64,000 nt of DNA from Spirochaeta lutea (GTDB lineage: Bacteria; Spirochaetota; Spirochaetia; DSM-27196; Salinispiraceae): positions 62,001 through 126,000 of the forward strand of contig NZ_JNUP01000003.1 of the NCBI RefSeq assembly GCF_000758165.1, read 5' to 3'. Below are positions 26,288-36,812 of the stretch, piece after piece. The position numbers were made by a program, and so were the translations under genes. The notes under the pieces were generated by a model. The model was not told where the DNA came from. It was given only the letters and a program-made list of their open reading frames with translations, and did no database searches. The number at the start of each line of letters is the position of its first letter. The first letter of the stretch is position 1.

Positions 26288-28324
26288 CTAGCGTAAATCA
26301 CGAATCTCCGCATAAATGCTTGGAAACTGCCCAAGGGATTGTCCAGGTTGATCAGCATTCAATGGCTCACCGGCATTAAGAAACTCCTCAAACAGTACAG
26401 AATCACCATGGTTAATGGTATCGAAGAATGAATTACTCGATATTGTCCCGGACGAAACGAGAGAATCCACCTCGTCGATGGTTATCAGGCCCTGAAGTGC
26501 GTTCTCTTCTGCCGAAAATGTAATCCCATTTATGGACAAGAGTATTTGATTCGGATCAGCGATTTGAAGGGTATCACCGGGCTGTACTCCATCGTACTGG
26601 CCGAGATTGATAAGTCCGCGATTATCACGCCTTTGAATGAGGCTGCCATGGAATGGAAGCCGATCATAAAGCTGATTCTCTAACCAGATGAGGGAATCCA
26701 TAACGCGCTCATTGCCTGTTCGAGTCACCGTACCATGCCATACAAGACGTCCTGTTCTCGCAAGATATATTCTCGCTGAAACATACACCTCTCGCTCGTC
26801 CTCTTGCATATCAATCACGAGATAAAAATCCGCATTCTGCTCTCTAGCAAGCATGAAAGCCTCATCCATTTCCGTAATCTTCATAGGTGACCGGAACCGT
26901 CCATTGAGCTCCGGCATGGAGGTAAAAGAAAAGCGATTTCCAGTCATGAGCAAATCACTCAGAGCGAGGGCTAGGAAATCACCTGCTTCGGGATGAATGG
27001 TTGGTCGAGCTCTATAAAATATGGGCATTACAATATAATCCCTGGGAATTTGAAACTGTTGTATCCCCCATTGGGAAGATACAGACTGTTGCTGTTCGTA
27101 TTCATATACCTCTAGGGCATCGGTAAGCTCAATAGTAGTGACATTTAATCTGTTTACGATAAACTGCAATTCTTCCACGTATGAGGCAATCTTTCCTTGG
27201 GCACGAAGAAGAGAAGCACGAGCGAGGCGAACAGTAGGATCTGTAGGGAGAAGGCTTACAGCTCGCTCAATGTAGACTGCAGCCCGAGAGAACCTATTCT
27301 GGGTTAAGTACTCTTGGCCCTGACGAGTTCGGTACTCACCAAGTTGACGACGGACGTCGTCTTCATATCCAAGATTATCGATAGCAATCGACTCAAGAAA
27401 CAAGCGTACCATTTCGTTGTAGGGAGCAATCGACAACCCCCTCTTGAGACTCTCGATCGCCTGGGGGATATTCGCCTGTCGATATTGTATCAATCCCCGG
27501 GAGTACCAATATGTGCTGTTTTGTGGTTCTAAACGAAGAGCCCGTTCGAGAAACTCTAGTGCTTGGGCGTACTGCTCTTGCTGAATTAGTATCAAAGTCT
27601 TTAGGTGAAGCGCCTTCGTCAGATCGGGATTGAGGGTTAAGGCAGTATTTAAGTGTCCTAAGGCGGTACTGAACTCATCCCTATCGGCATAGAATTTTCC
27701 GGCCAAAAACTGTACCTGGTAGTTTTCACTGAAGAGATCCAACGTCCTCTGTAAGTATCGCTCAGCCTCATCGCGTCTACCAGCAGCCTCCAGGACAAGC
27801 GTTAGAGATAGTAACACCCGCCGGTCACGGGGATGGAGAGAGAGGGTGTCTAAAAATAACGATTGAGCTTGGGAGAATTCTTGGGTGGCCAACAAGAGCT
27901 CCCCCTTCCCGAGGAGTGCTTCCTTATTATATGGATCCTGAGCCAATATGGCGGTGAAGATGGAATCCGCCTCATCGACAATTCCCTGAGCTAAGAGAAT
28001 TCTGGCAAGTTGATTCTTGTATGATATATTTCCCGGGGCCAAGCTGATGGCTGTTTGTATTGAATTCTGAGCCTCATCATATTCTCCAAGAAGGAAATAC
28101 CCCTCAGAGAGCCCCCAGTAGGCTTGTGCATACCGAGGATTCAATTGGGAAGCATATTCGAATTGTTGGATGGCCCGAAGCAGACGATCCTGCTGAAGCA
28201 ACTCCACCCCGCGTTGGTAGTTTTGTATGGCATTATTTTCAAGTCCTTGGGAAAACACCATATGTGTTATTAATACCAATGAGATGGCTACCATGGATGT
28301 TTTTCGGAAACTCATCGGGCTCAT
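26288..28324 (-). CDS. Exported TPR-repeat protein with C-terminal unknown domain
   Basis: A 678-residue protein with a signal peptide (to about VFSQ, residue 26). Residues ~30-380 contain about ten TPR repeats with the W-G-Y-A-P style pattern (QAYWGLSEGYFLLGEYDEAQ, ALGHLNTALTLNPDL and so on). Residues ~430-670 form a separate domain (LALALSDLLMTGNRF, ADFYLVIDMQEDEREVYVSARIYLARTGRLVW). It resembles the nucleotide-free lipoprotein or CsgG-like domains that bind other envelope parts, but I cannot name it. The ATG overlaps the tlyC stop (ATGA), so translation is probably coupled. Confidence 0.65.
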   Translation of the reverse strand: MSPMSFRKTSMVAISLVLITHMVFSQGLENNAIQNYQRGVELLQQDRLLRAIQQFEYASQLNPRYAQAYWGLSEGYFLLGEYDEAQNSIQTAISLAPGNISYKNQLARILLAQGIVDEADSIFTAILAQDPYNKEALLGKGELLLATQEFSQAQSLFLDTLSLHPRDRRVLLSLTLVLEAAGRRDEAERYLQRTLDLFSENYQVQFLAGKFYADRDEFSTALGHLNTALTLNPDLTKALHLKTLILIQQEQYAQALEFLERALRLEPQNSTYWYSRGLIQYRQANIPQAIESLKRGLSIAPYNEMVRLFLESIAIDNLGYEDDVRRQLGEYRTRQGQEYLTQNRFSRAAVYIERAVSLLPTDPTVRLARASLLRAQGKIASYVEELQFIVNRLNVTTIELTDALEVYEYEQQQSVSSQWGIQQFQIPRDYIVMPIFYRARPTIHPEAGDFLALALSDLLMTGNRFSFTSMPELNGRFRSPMKITEMDEAFMLAREQNADFYLVIDMQEDEREVYVSARIYLARTGRLVWHGTVTRTGNERVMDSLIWLENQLYDRLPFHGSLIQRRDNRGLINLGQYDGVQPGDTLQIADPNQILLSINGITFSAEENALQGLITIDEVDSLVSSGTISSNSFFDTINHGDSVLFEEFLNAGEPLNADQPGQSLGQFPSIYAEIRDLR

Positions 28325-29091
28325 GGTTGGGTTTTAATCACTTTGATTGTTCTGATTTTATGACCGTCCATCTCTTGGATTATGAAAACGAGATCCTCAT
28401 AGTTAACCTTTTCATACCGAACCGGAATTTTGCCGAATAAATCGAAGACAAACCCACCGAGGGTATCAAAATCCTCCGTCGGTAGCGATATAGAAAGTTC
28501 CTCATTTAAATCCTCAATATTTGCCCGGGCATCACATAAGAAGGATCCTTCACCGAGGGTGATAACATCCTCCCGTTCGTTATCAAATTCATCTTGGATG
28601 TCACCAATGATTTCTTCAATAATATCTTCCATACAAACGATTCCGCTCACACCGCCGTATTCGTCAACAGACACTGCGATGTGTACCCGTCTGCGTTTCA
28701 TTTCTCTAAGAAGTGAATCCAACCGCATACTCTCAGGAACAAAATAGGGTTTTCTGAGAAGCGCCTCGATGGTTACCGGTTCCTTTGTTAGGAGAAACCG
28801 TAGCAGGTCCTTGGCATAGAGGATACCGACCACGTTATCGATGGTGCCGTCATAAACAGGGAACCGAGAATGACCGCATTCAACAATTTGTTCCAACAGG
28901 GTAACCACGTCCGCTGTCTTTTGGAGGAGAACAACATCAATACGCGGAACCATTACCTCTTTGACCGTTGTTTGTGACAGCTCCACCACACCACGAATCA
29001 TATCGCGTTCTTCAATGTTAAGATCACGGTATTCTTCCTTGGGATTTGGAGTGCTTGACCGTTTCTGTAATAATCGTCTAAATACGTTCAT
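28321..29091 (-). CDS. tlyC: CBS-domain protein of the TlyC/CorC family
   Basis: A 256-residue cytoplasmic protein. Two CBS domains (about 45-105 and 110-165; VMVPRIDVVLL and SVDEYGGVSGIVCMEDIIEEIIGDI) are followed by a CorC_HlyC transporter-associated domain (about 180-250; LPTEDFDTLGGFVFDLFG). It lacks the N-terminal membrane domain (DUF21) of the longer family members. It was called hemolysin in spirochaetes, but a link with Mg2+/Co2+ efflux or ribosome-related functions is better supported in the family. It overlaps both neighbours by 4 nt. Confidence 0.85.
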   Translation of the reverse strand: MNVFRRLLQKRSSTPNPKEEYRDLNIEERDMIRGVVELSQTTVKEVMVPRIDVVLLQKTADVVTLLEQIVECGHSRFPVYDGTIDNVVGILYAKDLLRFLLTKEPVTIEALLRKPYFVPESMRLDSLLREMKRRRVHIAVSVDEYGGVSGIVCMEDIIEEIIGDIQDEFDNEREDVITLGEGSFLCDARANIEDLNEELSISLPTEDFDTLGGFVFDLFGKIPVRYEKVNYEDLVFIIQEMDGHKIRTIKVIKTQP

Positions 29092-29567
29092 ATGGTGTAT
29101 ATACGTTCCTTAATGGCTTGTAATAGGGATTCTTGTTTCGCAAGCATTGGTTCGGTTAAATCATTGCTCTCATGGTCCATACCCGACAGGTGTAGAATAC
29201 CATGAATAAGCAGTCTGCGTAGTTCTTCCTCAGGTGATACCTTGAAAAAGCTGGCGTTTTCTTGAACCCCATCTAGGGAAATAAGTATATCACCGGCAAG
29301 AAAGAAATTGTTCTCTTTTTTTAATTGCGCTATATCGGGCAGCTCGTCAGGTGAGGCTACCTGTGGAAAAGATAACACATCAGTCGGCTCGTTTTTCCCC
29401 CTATATGCATTGTTTATGTCCTTCATGTATTTATTTGTACATAAGATAATGGAGACTTCCCATTGATCAAGTTCGAGTTTTGATAACACACCTTCTACAT
29501 AGGCGATGGCAGCAGATATCCATGACGGAGGATCAACCTCTTCACAATGGACTTCAATTCGGTTCAT
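29088..29567 (-). CDS. ybeY: Endoribonuclease YbeY
   Basis: A 159-residue protein with the metal-binding signature HGILHLSGMDH (H122, H126, H132) and the family segment NKYMKDINNAYRGKNEPTDVLSFPQ. YbeY acts in 16S rRNA 3'-end maturation and 70S ribosome quality control. It is placed between phoH and tlyC, the usual bacterial order, with 4-nt overlaps on both sides. Confidence 0.95.
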   Translation of the reverse strand: MNRIEVHCEEVDPPSWISAAIAYVEGVLSKLELDQWEVSIILCTNKYMKDINNAYRGKNEPTDVLSFPQVASPDELPDIAQLKKENNFFLAGDILISLDGVQENASFFKVSPEEELRRLLIHGILHLSGMDHESNDLTEPMLAKQESLLQAIKERIYTI

Positions 29568-30544
29568 TGTTGATTTCCTGTTTGATTTTTATAAAAATCA
29601 TCATAAGCGTTGATAATCTTTTTAACAAGTTGACTTCTCACGACATCCTTAGTAGTAAAATGTGTGAAGTGTATTTCCGGTATATGACGAAGAATCGTAC
29701 TAGCCTGGATTAGTCCAGAGTTTTGTTTTTTTGGTAAATCAATCTGGGTTATATCCCCGGTGATGATCGCCTTTGACCCCTCACCGAGACGGGTTAAAAA
29801 CATCTTCATTTGTTCGCGAGTAGTATTTTGAGCCTCATCGAGGATGATATAACAGTCTTTTAAGGATCGGCCTCTCATATATGCCAGGGGTGCAACCTCA
29901 ATGATTCGATTTTCCTCCATCCGGGAAACCAACTCACTCGGAATTAAGGCATCCATGGCATCATAGAGTGGCTTAAGGTACGGGTTTAATTTCTGAGTTA
30001 AATCCCCTGGTAAAAATCCGAGGGATTCCCCTGCCTCGACCACCGGTCTGGTTAGGAGAAGCTTTCGCTTTTTTTTTGCTAAAACCTCGGATAATGCATG
30101 GGCGATGGCCAGAAATGTTTTCCCTGTACCCGCTGGACCGATGGCAATTGACATATCGTTGGTTTCCAAGCCTCGCATAAAGGTAGCCTGATTAATGCTT
30201 CGGGGGTACACCCTCGAAAATCCTTGAGGAAGAACAATATACTGATTTTTAAGATGGGTACTTTCGTTAGGGTGTTCAATGATGGTTGTGAGGAGGTTCT
30301 GTACAACGGTTTTATCAATTCCATGCCCGGAAGAGACCCTTTGTTTTAATTCCCCGATTAGTATTGAGAATTGTTTTACTTTGTTATCATCAGTGCTATC
30401 AACTATTAGTTGGTTACCCTTCGAGTAAATCGGACAACCTATCGTTTTTTCGATAATTTGTAGATTTTCATCGTTTATTCCACAAATATCCGCTAAAAGA
30501 GTGCCGCTTTCCAGTTCATGAGTAGTTTGTATATCTTGTATCAA
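29564..30544 (-). CDS. phoH: PhoH-family ATPase
   Basis: A 326-residue protein. The Walker A motif is IGPAGTGKT (136-143), Walker B is CYIILDEAQN, and VVEAGESLGFLPGDLTQKLNPY is the PhoH signature. The N-terminal ~100 residues carry a KH-like or nucleotide-binding module typical of the PhoH/YbeZ group. It is thought to work with YbeY on RNA. It begins the four-gene overlapping run phoH-ybeY-tlyC-TPR. Confidence 0.92.
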   Translation of the reverse strand: MIQDIQTTHELESGTLLADICGINDENLQIIEKTIGCPIYSKGNQLIVDSTDDNKVKQFSILIGELKQRVSSGHGIDKTVVQNLLTTIIEHPNESTHLKNQYIVLPQGFSRVYPRSINQATFMRGLETNDMSIAIGPAGTGKTFLAIAHALSEVLAKKKRKLLLTRPVVEAGESLGFLPGDLTQKLNPYLKPLYDAMDALIPSELVSRMEENRIIEVAPLAYMRGRSLKDCYIILDEAQNTTREQMKMFLTRLGEGSKAIITGDITQIDLPKKQNSGLIQASTILRHIPEIHFTHFTTKDVVRSQLVKKIINAYDDFYKNQTGNQQ

Positions 30545-30597
30545 TCCAATGCTCCATCTCCAATAGTATCTAGGTAGGAATTATATCGTCAAGGTCA

Positions 30598-33500
30598 TTA
30601 TTGATCTAGGATAATAGTACCATCATCAATAGATATCGAACGATTAACTTCCGTAATAGCCTTCCATTCAATGCTTAGGGTAAACAGGGAGGACCACTCA
30701 TAGGCCGTCTTATCGGGAGTGAGTTGGGGAGAAACACTTAAATCAGCCTGTAACAACCAGTCACCTAAATCATGGACTAGACCGAATGATAATTTATCCA
30801 AGTTAAAATCTGATTGAGCCAAGGCAGTGGGATTAAAAATATTAACTCCATTAAACAAGTCTACGAATATATTTTTAGCTTCTATATTCGGTAATTCGGA
30901 CTCTACCCTCTCAATGAATCCGGGAAAATACTTGTACATGGATTTATTTGCGGAACTTACAGAAAACTTAAGATCCAGGAATTCACGAATCGATAGAGTT
31001 AGATTAATCGTGCTGGAAAGGGTGGAATCAGTAAAACGAAGCAAGCCCTGGTTCCACCGGATATCAAAATTTACCGTCCCTTTCATGCGTTCATTCCACA
31101 CAGGGCCCCAAGCGAGGGTTTCGTTCGCCTGAAGTGTTAAACGAGAAAGTAAAAACGATTTTTCACCCTCCCGATACCATCCACGAGCAACGGAGTATAG
31201 TAGGGGTTGTTGATAATCAGCAAAAAGACTAGCCTCTAAAAAGAAGAGGTTCATGGTAGCTCGCATGGCGGTCAACCGAGTTAGTTCCGTATCGATGGTC
31301 ATCTGCTGGGTCAGCCCCAGGGTCTTTTGGTTCCCCAAGGATGCAGAAACAGTAATTGGTGAGAGGGGATACTGCTCGGTAAAGGAAACGGTCGTCTTGC
31401 CGGTGAGAGATATCATCTCCAATACATCCATCTGCACGCTTAAATCCATGGTCTCAGTGAGGGGGGGAAGATTATACGAGAGAGTATTCACGAGTACAAA
31501 TCCCGTAGTTCTATAGCCAAGACTTAAACCGACGGAATGTTTGGATATAGAATCAGCGTTCCATCCGATCCTTTGGTCTGTGTACACAATAGTTCCGTTT
31601 TCATCAACAGTTTCAAAAACTCGGTTAAAATAAATCGGATTAATAGTATAGGTTACCTTCCAGTCCCGTAGGGGTGAGGTTTCTGGAAAGAATTGCCAAG
31701 CCAGGGTGAAATCCTGGCTTAACCGGATTGAATTGGGCCGAGAAATACTTGTCACATCAGATGCGGAATATTCTTCGGTCCGGATCCATTTGAGAATTTC
31801 ATTCTGGGTAATCTGCGCTTCCGATCCCAGGGTTAGTTTTAATCTGTTTCCAAACCCACTGAATGTTCCTGTAAGATTAAATTTCCCCCTCTGATTTACT
31901 TGCCAGAATTTAGGCGAGGTGAAAATCTCTTCGATTAGTATCGGGCTTTTATTGCCAAAGGGAGCCAAATACTGCATGCTCCCGGAGAGATTATATCCCA
32001 GGGTAACCTTGTTTTGTGCTGCAGAACTGGTGTTGCTTTGGGGCTTAATGTTCACCCCAGGGGCTTCGTAAGTAACCTCTGTTGACCCTTCTTCCTGTTC
32101 AGGTTGGGAAGACTGTGTTTCAGGTTCTCCCGATTCATCCCTCGGGAAAAAGTAATCCGATTCCGGAGGCGCGGTGGTTCTCGATGTATCTCTGGCTGGG
32201 TCGGTTCCATCGGGAATGAAGCTGCCTTGAATACTGAGAGCAAGGGATAATGGTGTGAGTTGTTGGAGAAGAAAGATTTCCTTCTCGCTGGTTTTTGTTG
32301 CTTCTTGAGCAAGCGGATCTACTTCGGAAGGCTCCAAGGAGAATATCTGCCACCTCGCTTCACTAGTAAGGCTATTCAAGGTAATGGATTGTATAAAGGG
32401 AGACAACAATCCAGTATTCAAGCGACCGTTCGCACCCAATCTCCAGGTGAAACTTGAAGTTTTTCCAGAGCCGAGCCCCAATCCGATATCAATTTGATTC
32501 TTTGTATTCTCATCAGAGCCGCTGGATAACTCTAGCAGTTTTGACCACTGAATATCTTGACCCCGTTTTCCAAAATCTGAGATATAGGTGGGATCAGAAT
32601 AAAATGGGAATTGCACTGTGACGGTAAAGGGTTTTGGATTAAGTGTAAGACTAAGATTGAGCCCAAAACGGAAGGGAATAACCAAGTCGTAGAGTCTGGC
32701 TTTGTTCCAAGAGACAGCTGTACTTTCATTCTCCTCATCCATGTAAATTGAAGTTAAACCCTGGACTGCCTGGTAGAGATTTTTAGTAAACCCGACTCCT
32801 GCATAGCCCCTTAGGCGTGTAAGAATCCCTAGGTTTTCGACATCGGCGTACACCCCGCCATGGAATCCAAACAAGGTTGACCCATCAAATAGAACCATGA
32901 TTCGGTTATTTGTTTCCCTCGGACTAATAGATTCCTCAGTACTTCGGAGAAATAATCCTTCTAAACGCGTCTGATAATCGGTAGCGTCCAAATCTGCTAT
33001 GGAAAGAAAACTGAAGCTATCTTCTTTTTCAGTCTTCCGCCCCAATAGGTAGGTCGTAGTGTAGAAAAACGCTCCTCTGTCGGATTCGAACCCAAAACTT
33101 GGGTGAAAAAAGATTTCTTCACTTGGATGGAAAAAAGCAGGTAACCAGAATACCGGTATATTCCCAACATAAAGGGCACCACCTGTTATAGACCATTCTC
33201 CGGGGGCATATACAATTATTTCATCAGCTCTAATACTGTAGGCAGGCGGGGTCCACTGGGATGATGTTACAACGCCCTGGGACAACCTAATGATATCCCC
33301 GCTTGAGCGTTGAATAAAATCACCCTGAAAGGTAAACTGCGGCTTCTCTGAATCATCCTTTGGATTCTGGGTTGTCTCCCCAGCCACAAAAAGACCGGCC
33401 CAATTATCCACGTCAAACTGAAGTTTTTCCCCAAAAAACACATCAGTCCGCTCATTACCAGAAAGGGTGTACTCTACAGCCCCCTGGGCAGTGAGAATGG

Positions 33501-33921
33501 ATTGGGCTTGGTTTAAGACAATCTCATTTGCAGTAATGGTGTGTATTGAGCCATTCTCCTCCTGGAAGAAAAAAACGGTTACCCCGCCCTGGAGAGTTAT
33601 CACCTCATCCTGTTCCTGATGAGCAAAGCGCTCCACACGATTAGCTGTCGAAATTTCAATGTTCGATGATTCGGATCCATCTATTTCTGCTTCACGTGAA
33701 TCACTTGGTATTTTATAGAACGTGTATAAGATTGATTGAAGAGCCTGTCGATTTCCCTTGGGCACTAGACCTAAATCAATTATCCAGGATGAAAGTTCCG
33801 CGTATGAGGCTGATTCAATATCCTTTTTCAGTAACTCTGGGGGCACTGAAATTTGTGCGAATACGGTGGTACTGCAAAGAAATAATAGGAAACACGTAAG
33901 TGGTAAGAAGAGATTTTTCAA
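30598..33921 (-). CDS. LptD-like outer-membrane protein
   Basis: A 1,107-residue exported protein (signal peptide to about VFAQ, residue 23). Residues ~85-240 form an OstA/LptA-like beta-jellyroll (GGVTVFFFQEENG, ANEIVLNQAQSILTAQG). The remainder shows WLPAFFHPSE... and many amphipathic strands with a C-terminal barrel ending in IDDGTIILDQ. This is the domain order of LptD, which inserts LPS in the outer membrane. Several spirochaetes lack LPS, so the transported lipid is unknown. A Ser/Gln/Glu-rich insert lies at about 590-640. The start is TTG, 2 nt after the uvrA stop, with only a weak SD. Confidence 0.75.
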   Translation of the reverse strand: MKNLFLPLTCFLLFLCSTTVFAQISVPPELLKKDIESASYAELSSWIIDLGLVPKGNRQALQSILYTFYKIPSDSREAEIDGSESSNIEISTANRVERFAHQEQDEVITLQGGVTVFFFQEENGSIHTITANEIVLNQAQSILTAQGAVEYTLSGNERTDVFFGEKLQFDVDNWAGLFVAGETTQNPKDDSEKPQFTFQGDFIQRSSGDIIRLSQGVVTSSQWTPPAYSIRADEIIVYAPGEWSITGGALYVGNIPVFWLPAFFHPSEEIFFHPSFGFESDRGAFFYTTTYLLGRKTEKEDSFSFLSIADLDATDYQTRLEGLFLRSTEESISPRETNNRIMVLFDGSTLFGFHGGVYADVENLGILTRLRGYAGVGFTKNLYQAVQGLTSIYMDEENESTAVSWNKARLYDLVIPFRFGLNLSLTLNPKPFTVTVQFPFYSDPTYISDFGKRGQDIQWSKLLELSSGSDENTKNQIDIGLGLGSGKTSSFTWRLGANGRLNTGLLSPFIQSITLNSLTSEARWQIFSLEPSEVDPLAQEATKTSEKEIFLLQQLTPLSLALSIQGSFIPDGTDPARDTSRTTAPPESDYFFPRDESGEPETQSSQPEQEEGSTEVTYEAPGVNIKPQSNTSSAAQNKVTLGYNLSGSMQYLAPFGNKSPILIEEIFTSPKFWQVNQRGKFNLTGTFSGFGNRLKLTLGSEAQITQNEILKWIRTEEYSASDVTSISRPNSIRLSQDFTLAWQFFPETSPLRDWKVTYTINPIYFNRVFETVDENGTIVYTDQRIGWNADSISKHSVGLSLGYRTTGFVLVNTLSYNLPPLTETMDLSVQMDVLEMISLTGKTTVSFTEQYPLSPITVSASLGNQKTLGLTQQMTIDTELTRLTAMRATMNLFFLEASLFADYQQPLLYSVARGWYREGEKSFLLSRLTLQANETLAWGPVWNERMKGTVNFDIRWNQGLLRFTDSTLSSTINLTLSIREFLDLKFSVSSANKSMYKYFPGFIERVESELPNIEAKNIFVDLFNGVNIFNPTALAQSDFNLDKLSFGLVHDLGDWLLQADLSVSPQLTPDKTAYEWSSLFTLSIEWKAITEVNRSISIDDGTIILDQ

Positions 33922-33923
33922 TC

Positions 33924-36758
33924 CTAGGGGTGATGAAATTCTAGAAACTCTCGTAAAAACCTACCTGTATGCGATTCTTGACATTGTGCTACATCCTCGG
34001 GAGAGCCGGAAACCACTAGGGTGCCACCCTTATCCCCCCCTTCGGGTCCTAGGTCGACAATGTAATCGGCTTGTTTTATGACATCAAGGTTATGCTCAAT
34101 GAGTATAATGGTATTTCCCAACTCTACCAACTGTTGAAGGACCTTCATTAGCAGCATTACATCCGCAAAGTGCAGCCCAGTAGTGGGTTCATCCAGTATA
34201 TATAGGGTCTTCCCGGTACTTCGTTTGCTAAGCTCCAGGGATAGCTTCACCCGTTGAGCCTCACCTCCCGATAATGTAAGGGCGGATTGACCGAGCTTAA
34301 TATAACCGAGTCCTACCGCATGTAGGGTTTCAAGCTTCCTATGTATTTTGGGGATGTTTTCGAAAAATGTCACCGCTTCATCCACGGGCATTTCGAGAAC
34401 CTCATGGATGTTTTTACCCTTATAATGGATATCTAAGGTTTCTCTATTAAACCGCTGCCCCTTGCATACATCGCAGGTAACATATACATCGGGTAAAAAA
34501 TGCATTTCAATCTTTATCGTACCGGCCCCCTCGCAATGTTCGCACCTTCCACCCTTCACATTAAAACTAAAGCGACCCGGCTGGTATCCGCGTGCCTTGG
34601 ATTCAGGGAGGCTGGCAAATAGGTCCCGTATGGGGGTAAACAGGCCAACATAGGTGGCAGGGTTTGATCGCGGGGTTCTCCCAATAGGGCTTTGATCAAT
34701 GTTTATTACCTTGTCTAGGTGTTCGAGCCCTGATATAGATTCCACTTCTCCTTGCACATGGTGGGAGCCATTCAAGTGGTTTGCTACCCAGGGATAGAGA
34801 ACATCGCTCATCAATGTTGACTTACCGCTTCCACTCACGCCGGTAATAACACTGAGGCAAGATAGAGGGAACGATACATCGATTCCTCGGAGATTATGTT
34901 CACAGGCACCTGTAATTGTGATAAATTTTCCGTTCCCAGTACGCCGTTCAGCAGGTACGGGTATGTATAATTTCCCTGCCAGGTACTGCCCGGTAAGACT
35001 ATCCGAGACTGACATGACCTCTTCCAAATTACCTGCAGCGACAACATAGCCGCCATGCACCCCGGCCCCGGGCCCAAGATCTACAATGTAGTCAGCGGTC
35101 TTTAAGGTCTGTTCATCATGTTCCACTACAATTAATGTGTTCCCGATATCACGTAGATGTAATAAAGTCTGTATAAGACGTTCATTATCACGTTGGTGCA
35201 GACCAATACTAGGCTCATCCAGTATGTAGAGTACCCCTACTAAACTTGATCCTATCTGAGTTGCCAAACGAATCCGTTGGGCCTCTCCCCCAGATAGGGT
35301 TCCTGCAGACCTATCCAGGGTCAAATAGTCTAACCCTACGCTCTCCATAAATCCTAAACGATCGTTAATTTCTTTTAAGATTTGCCGAGCGATTTCACTT
35401 TGGGTGGAGTCCAACTCAATGGTAGAGAAAAATGAAAGGGCGTCACGAACGGATAAACTATTAATATCATGGATGCTCTTTTTGTTAATGAGAACAGAGA
35501 GAGCCTCGGGTTTTAATCGTTTCCCATTACATGAGGAGCAAACCCTCTGGGACATTAGACTCTCGAACCAATCCTTCATCCCGGTGGAGGTTGTTTCATG
35601 ATACCGTCTTTCAAGTTCACGGAGAATTCCGTCAAAACTGGAGTTATATTCAAAGCGTCCCGTTTTTTCCTTATTGATGTAGGTGAACTCGATGGTTTCT
35701 TTCGTACCATGAACTAGGATTTCCTGTATATGTGCAGGCAGATCTTGGAAGGGGGTCCGTAGAGAAAAATCGAAGTGGCGGGCCAGGGCTTCGAACTTGC
35801 TTTTTACCCAATTCGAACTCGGCTTAAAACCCTGGATTCCATTTTCATAAAAGGACTTAGATTTGTCGGGAATAATCTTATCCAAATCGAATTCCATCAT
35901 TATGCCTAATCCGGAACAGGCAGGACAGGCACCGAAAGGGCTGTTAAAGGAAAACAGTCTTGGTTCTAGCTCTGGAAAACTAAGATTGCTATCGGGATAA
36001 TAATACTGCTCAGAGAAGCTCTGTTCCCATTCCTGGTTTTCGAAGGAACAATGGACCTGTACGAGTCCACCTGTGGCCTCAAGGGCTGCCTCAACGGACT
36101 CCGCTATGCGTGAACGGTTTTCAGACTTTACTATTAAACGGTCGATGACAATATCAATGGAATGCTTTTTATTTTTCTCTAACTCTACCGGCTGATCTTC
36201 AAGATGAACCATCTCACCATTTATCCGCGCACGGATAAAACCGGTCTTTTTTGCATCCTCTAAAACTTTTTGATGGGTTCCCTTCCTACCCCGGACTATT
36301 GGTGCAAGGATCATTACCCGTGCGTCGCTGGGTAGTTGTAACACCTGCTCAATAATCTGATCCACGGACTGCTTTTCAACTGGCTTTCCTGAACTAGGGT
36401 CATGGGGAATTCCGATACGGGACCATAGAAGTCTGAAATAATCGTATATTTCTGTGATGGTCCCAACGGTAGATCGAGGGTTCCGGTTTGTAGTCTTCTG
36501 TTCGATGGATATGGCAGGACTCAGTCCCTCGATATAGTCAACATCCGGCTTGTCCATTCTGCCAAGAAATTGACGCGCATATGCCGATAGCGATTCCACA
36601 TATCTACGTTGACCCTCAGCGAAAACCGTATCAAATGCAAGTGATGACTTTCCTGAACCGCTGAGTCCTGATACCACTATGAGTTTATTTCTTGGCAGGT
36701 CAAGGTCTATATTTTTGAGGTTGTGTTCCCGAGCGCCTTTGATTATTAATCGTTCCAT
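33924..36758 (-). CDS. uvrA: Excinuclease ABC subunit A
   Basis: A 944-residue protein with two ABC ATPase modules: Walker A at 31-39 (GLSGSGKSS) and a second (GVSGSGKST) in the C-terminal half, signature LSGGEAQR in both. It recognises DNA damage with UvrB. The second zinc site is intact ([10 protein letters not shown] ... TCDVCKGQ). In the first, the leading CxxC is missing: the position reads YYPDSN (253-258), leaving only C278 and C281 before GLG. It heads a unit with the lptD-like gene. The SD AGGAAAAC precedes the ATG. Confidence 0.96.
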   Translation of the reverse strand: MERLIIKGAREHNLKNIDLDLPRNKLIVVSGLSGSGKSSLAFDTVFAEGQRRYVESLSAYARQFLGRMDKPDVDYIEGLSPAISIEQKTTNRNPRSTVGTITEIYDYFRLLWSRIGIPHDPSSGKPVEKQSVDQIIEQVLQLPSDARVMILAPIVRGRKGTHQKVLEDAKKTGFIRARINGEMVHLEDQPVELEKNKKHSIDIVIDRLIVKSENRSRIAESVEAALEATGGLVQVHCSFENQEWEQSFSEQYYYPDSNLSFPELEPRLFSFNSPFGACPACSGLGIMMEFDLDKIIPDKSKSFYENGIQGFKPSSNWVKSKFEALARHFDFSLRTPFQDLPAHIQEILVHGTKETIEFTYINKEKTGRFEYNSSFDGILRELERRYHETTSTGMKDWFESLMSQRVCSSCNGKRLKPEALSVLINKKSIHDINSLSVRDALSFFSTIELDSTQSEIARQILKEINDRLGFMESVGLDYLTLDRSAGTLSGGEAQRIRLATQIGSSLVGVLYILDEPSIGLHQRDNERLIQTLLHLRDIGNTLIVVEHDEQTLKTADYIVDLGPGAGVHGGYVVAAGNLEEVMSVSDSLTGQYLAGKLYIPVPAERRTGNGKFITITGACEHNLRGIDVSFPLSCLSVITGVSGSGKSTLMSDVLYPWVANHLNGSHHVQGEVESISGLEHLDKVINIDQSPIGRTPRSNPATYVGLFTPIRDLFASLPESKARGYQPGRFSFNVKGGRCEHCEGAGTIKIEMHFLPDVYVTCDVCKGQRFNRETLDIHYKGKNIHEVLEMPVDEAVTFFENIPKIHRKLETLHAVGLGYIKLGQSALTLSGGEAQRVKLSLELSKRSTGKTLYILDEPTTGLHFADVMLLMKVLQQLVELGNTIILIEHNLDVIKQADYIVDLGPEGGDKGGTLVVSGSPEDVAQCQESHTGRFLREFLEFHHP

Positions 36759-36812
36759 GTGTTTTCCTGGGGTAGGATTATACTATACATAAATTAAGTC
36801 TTCTACTTGTTT

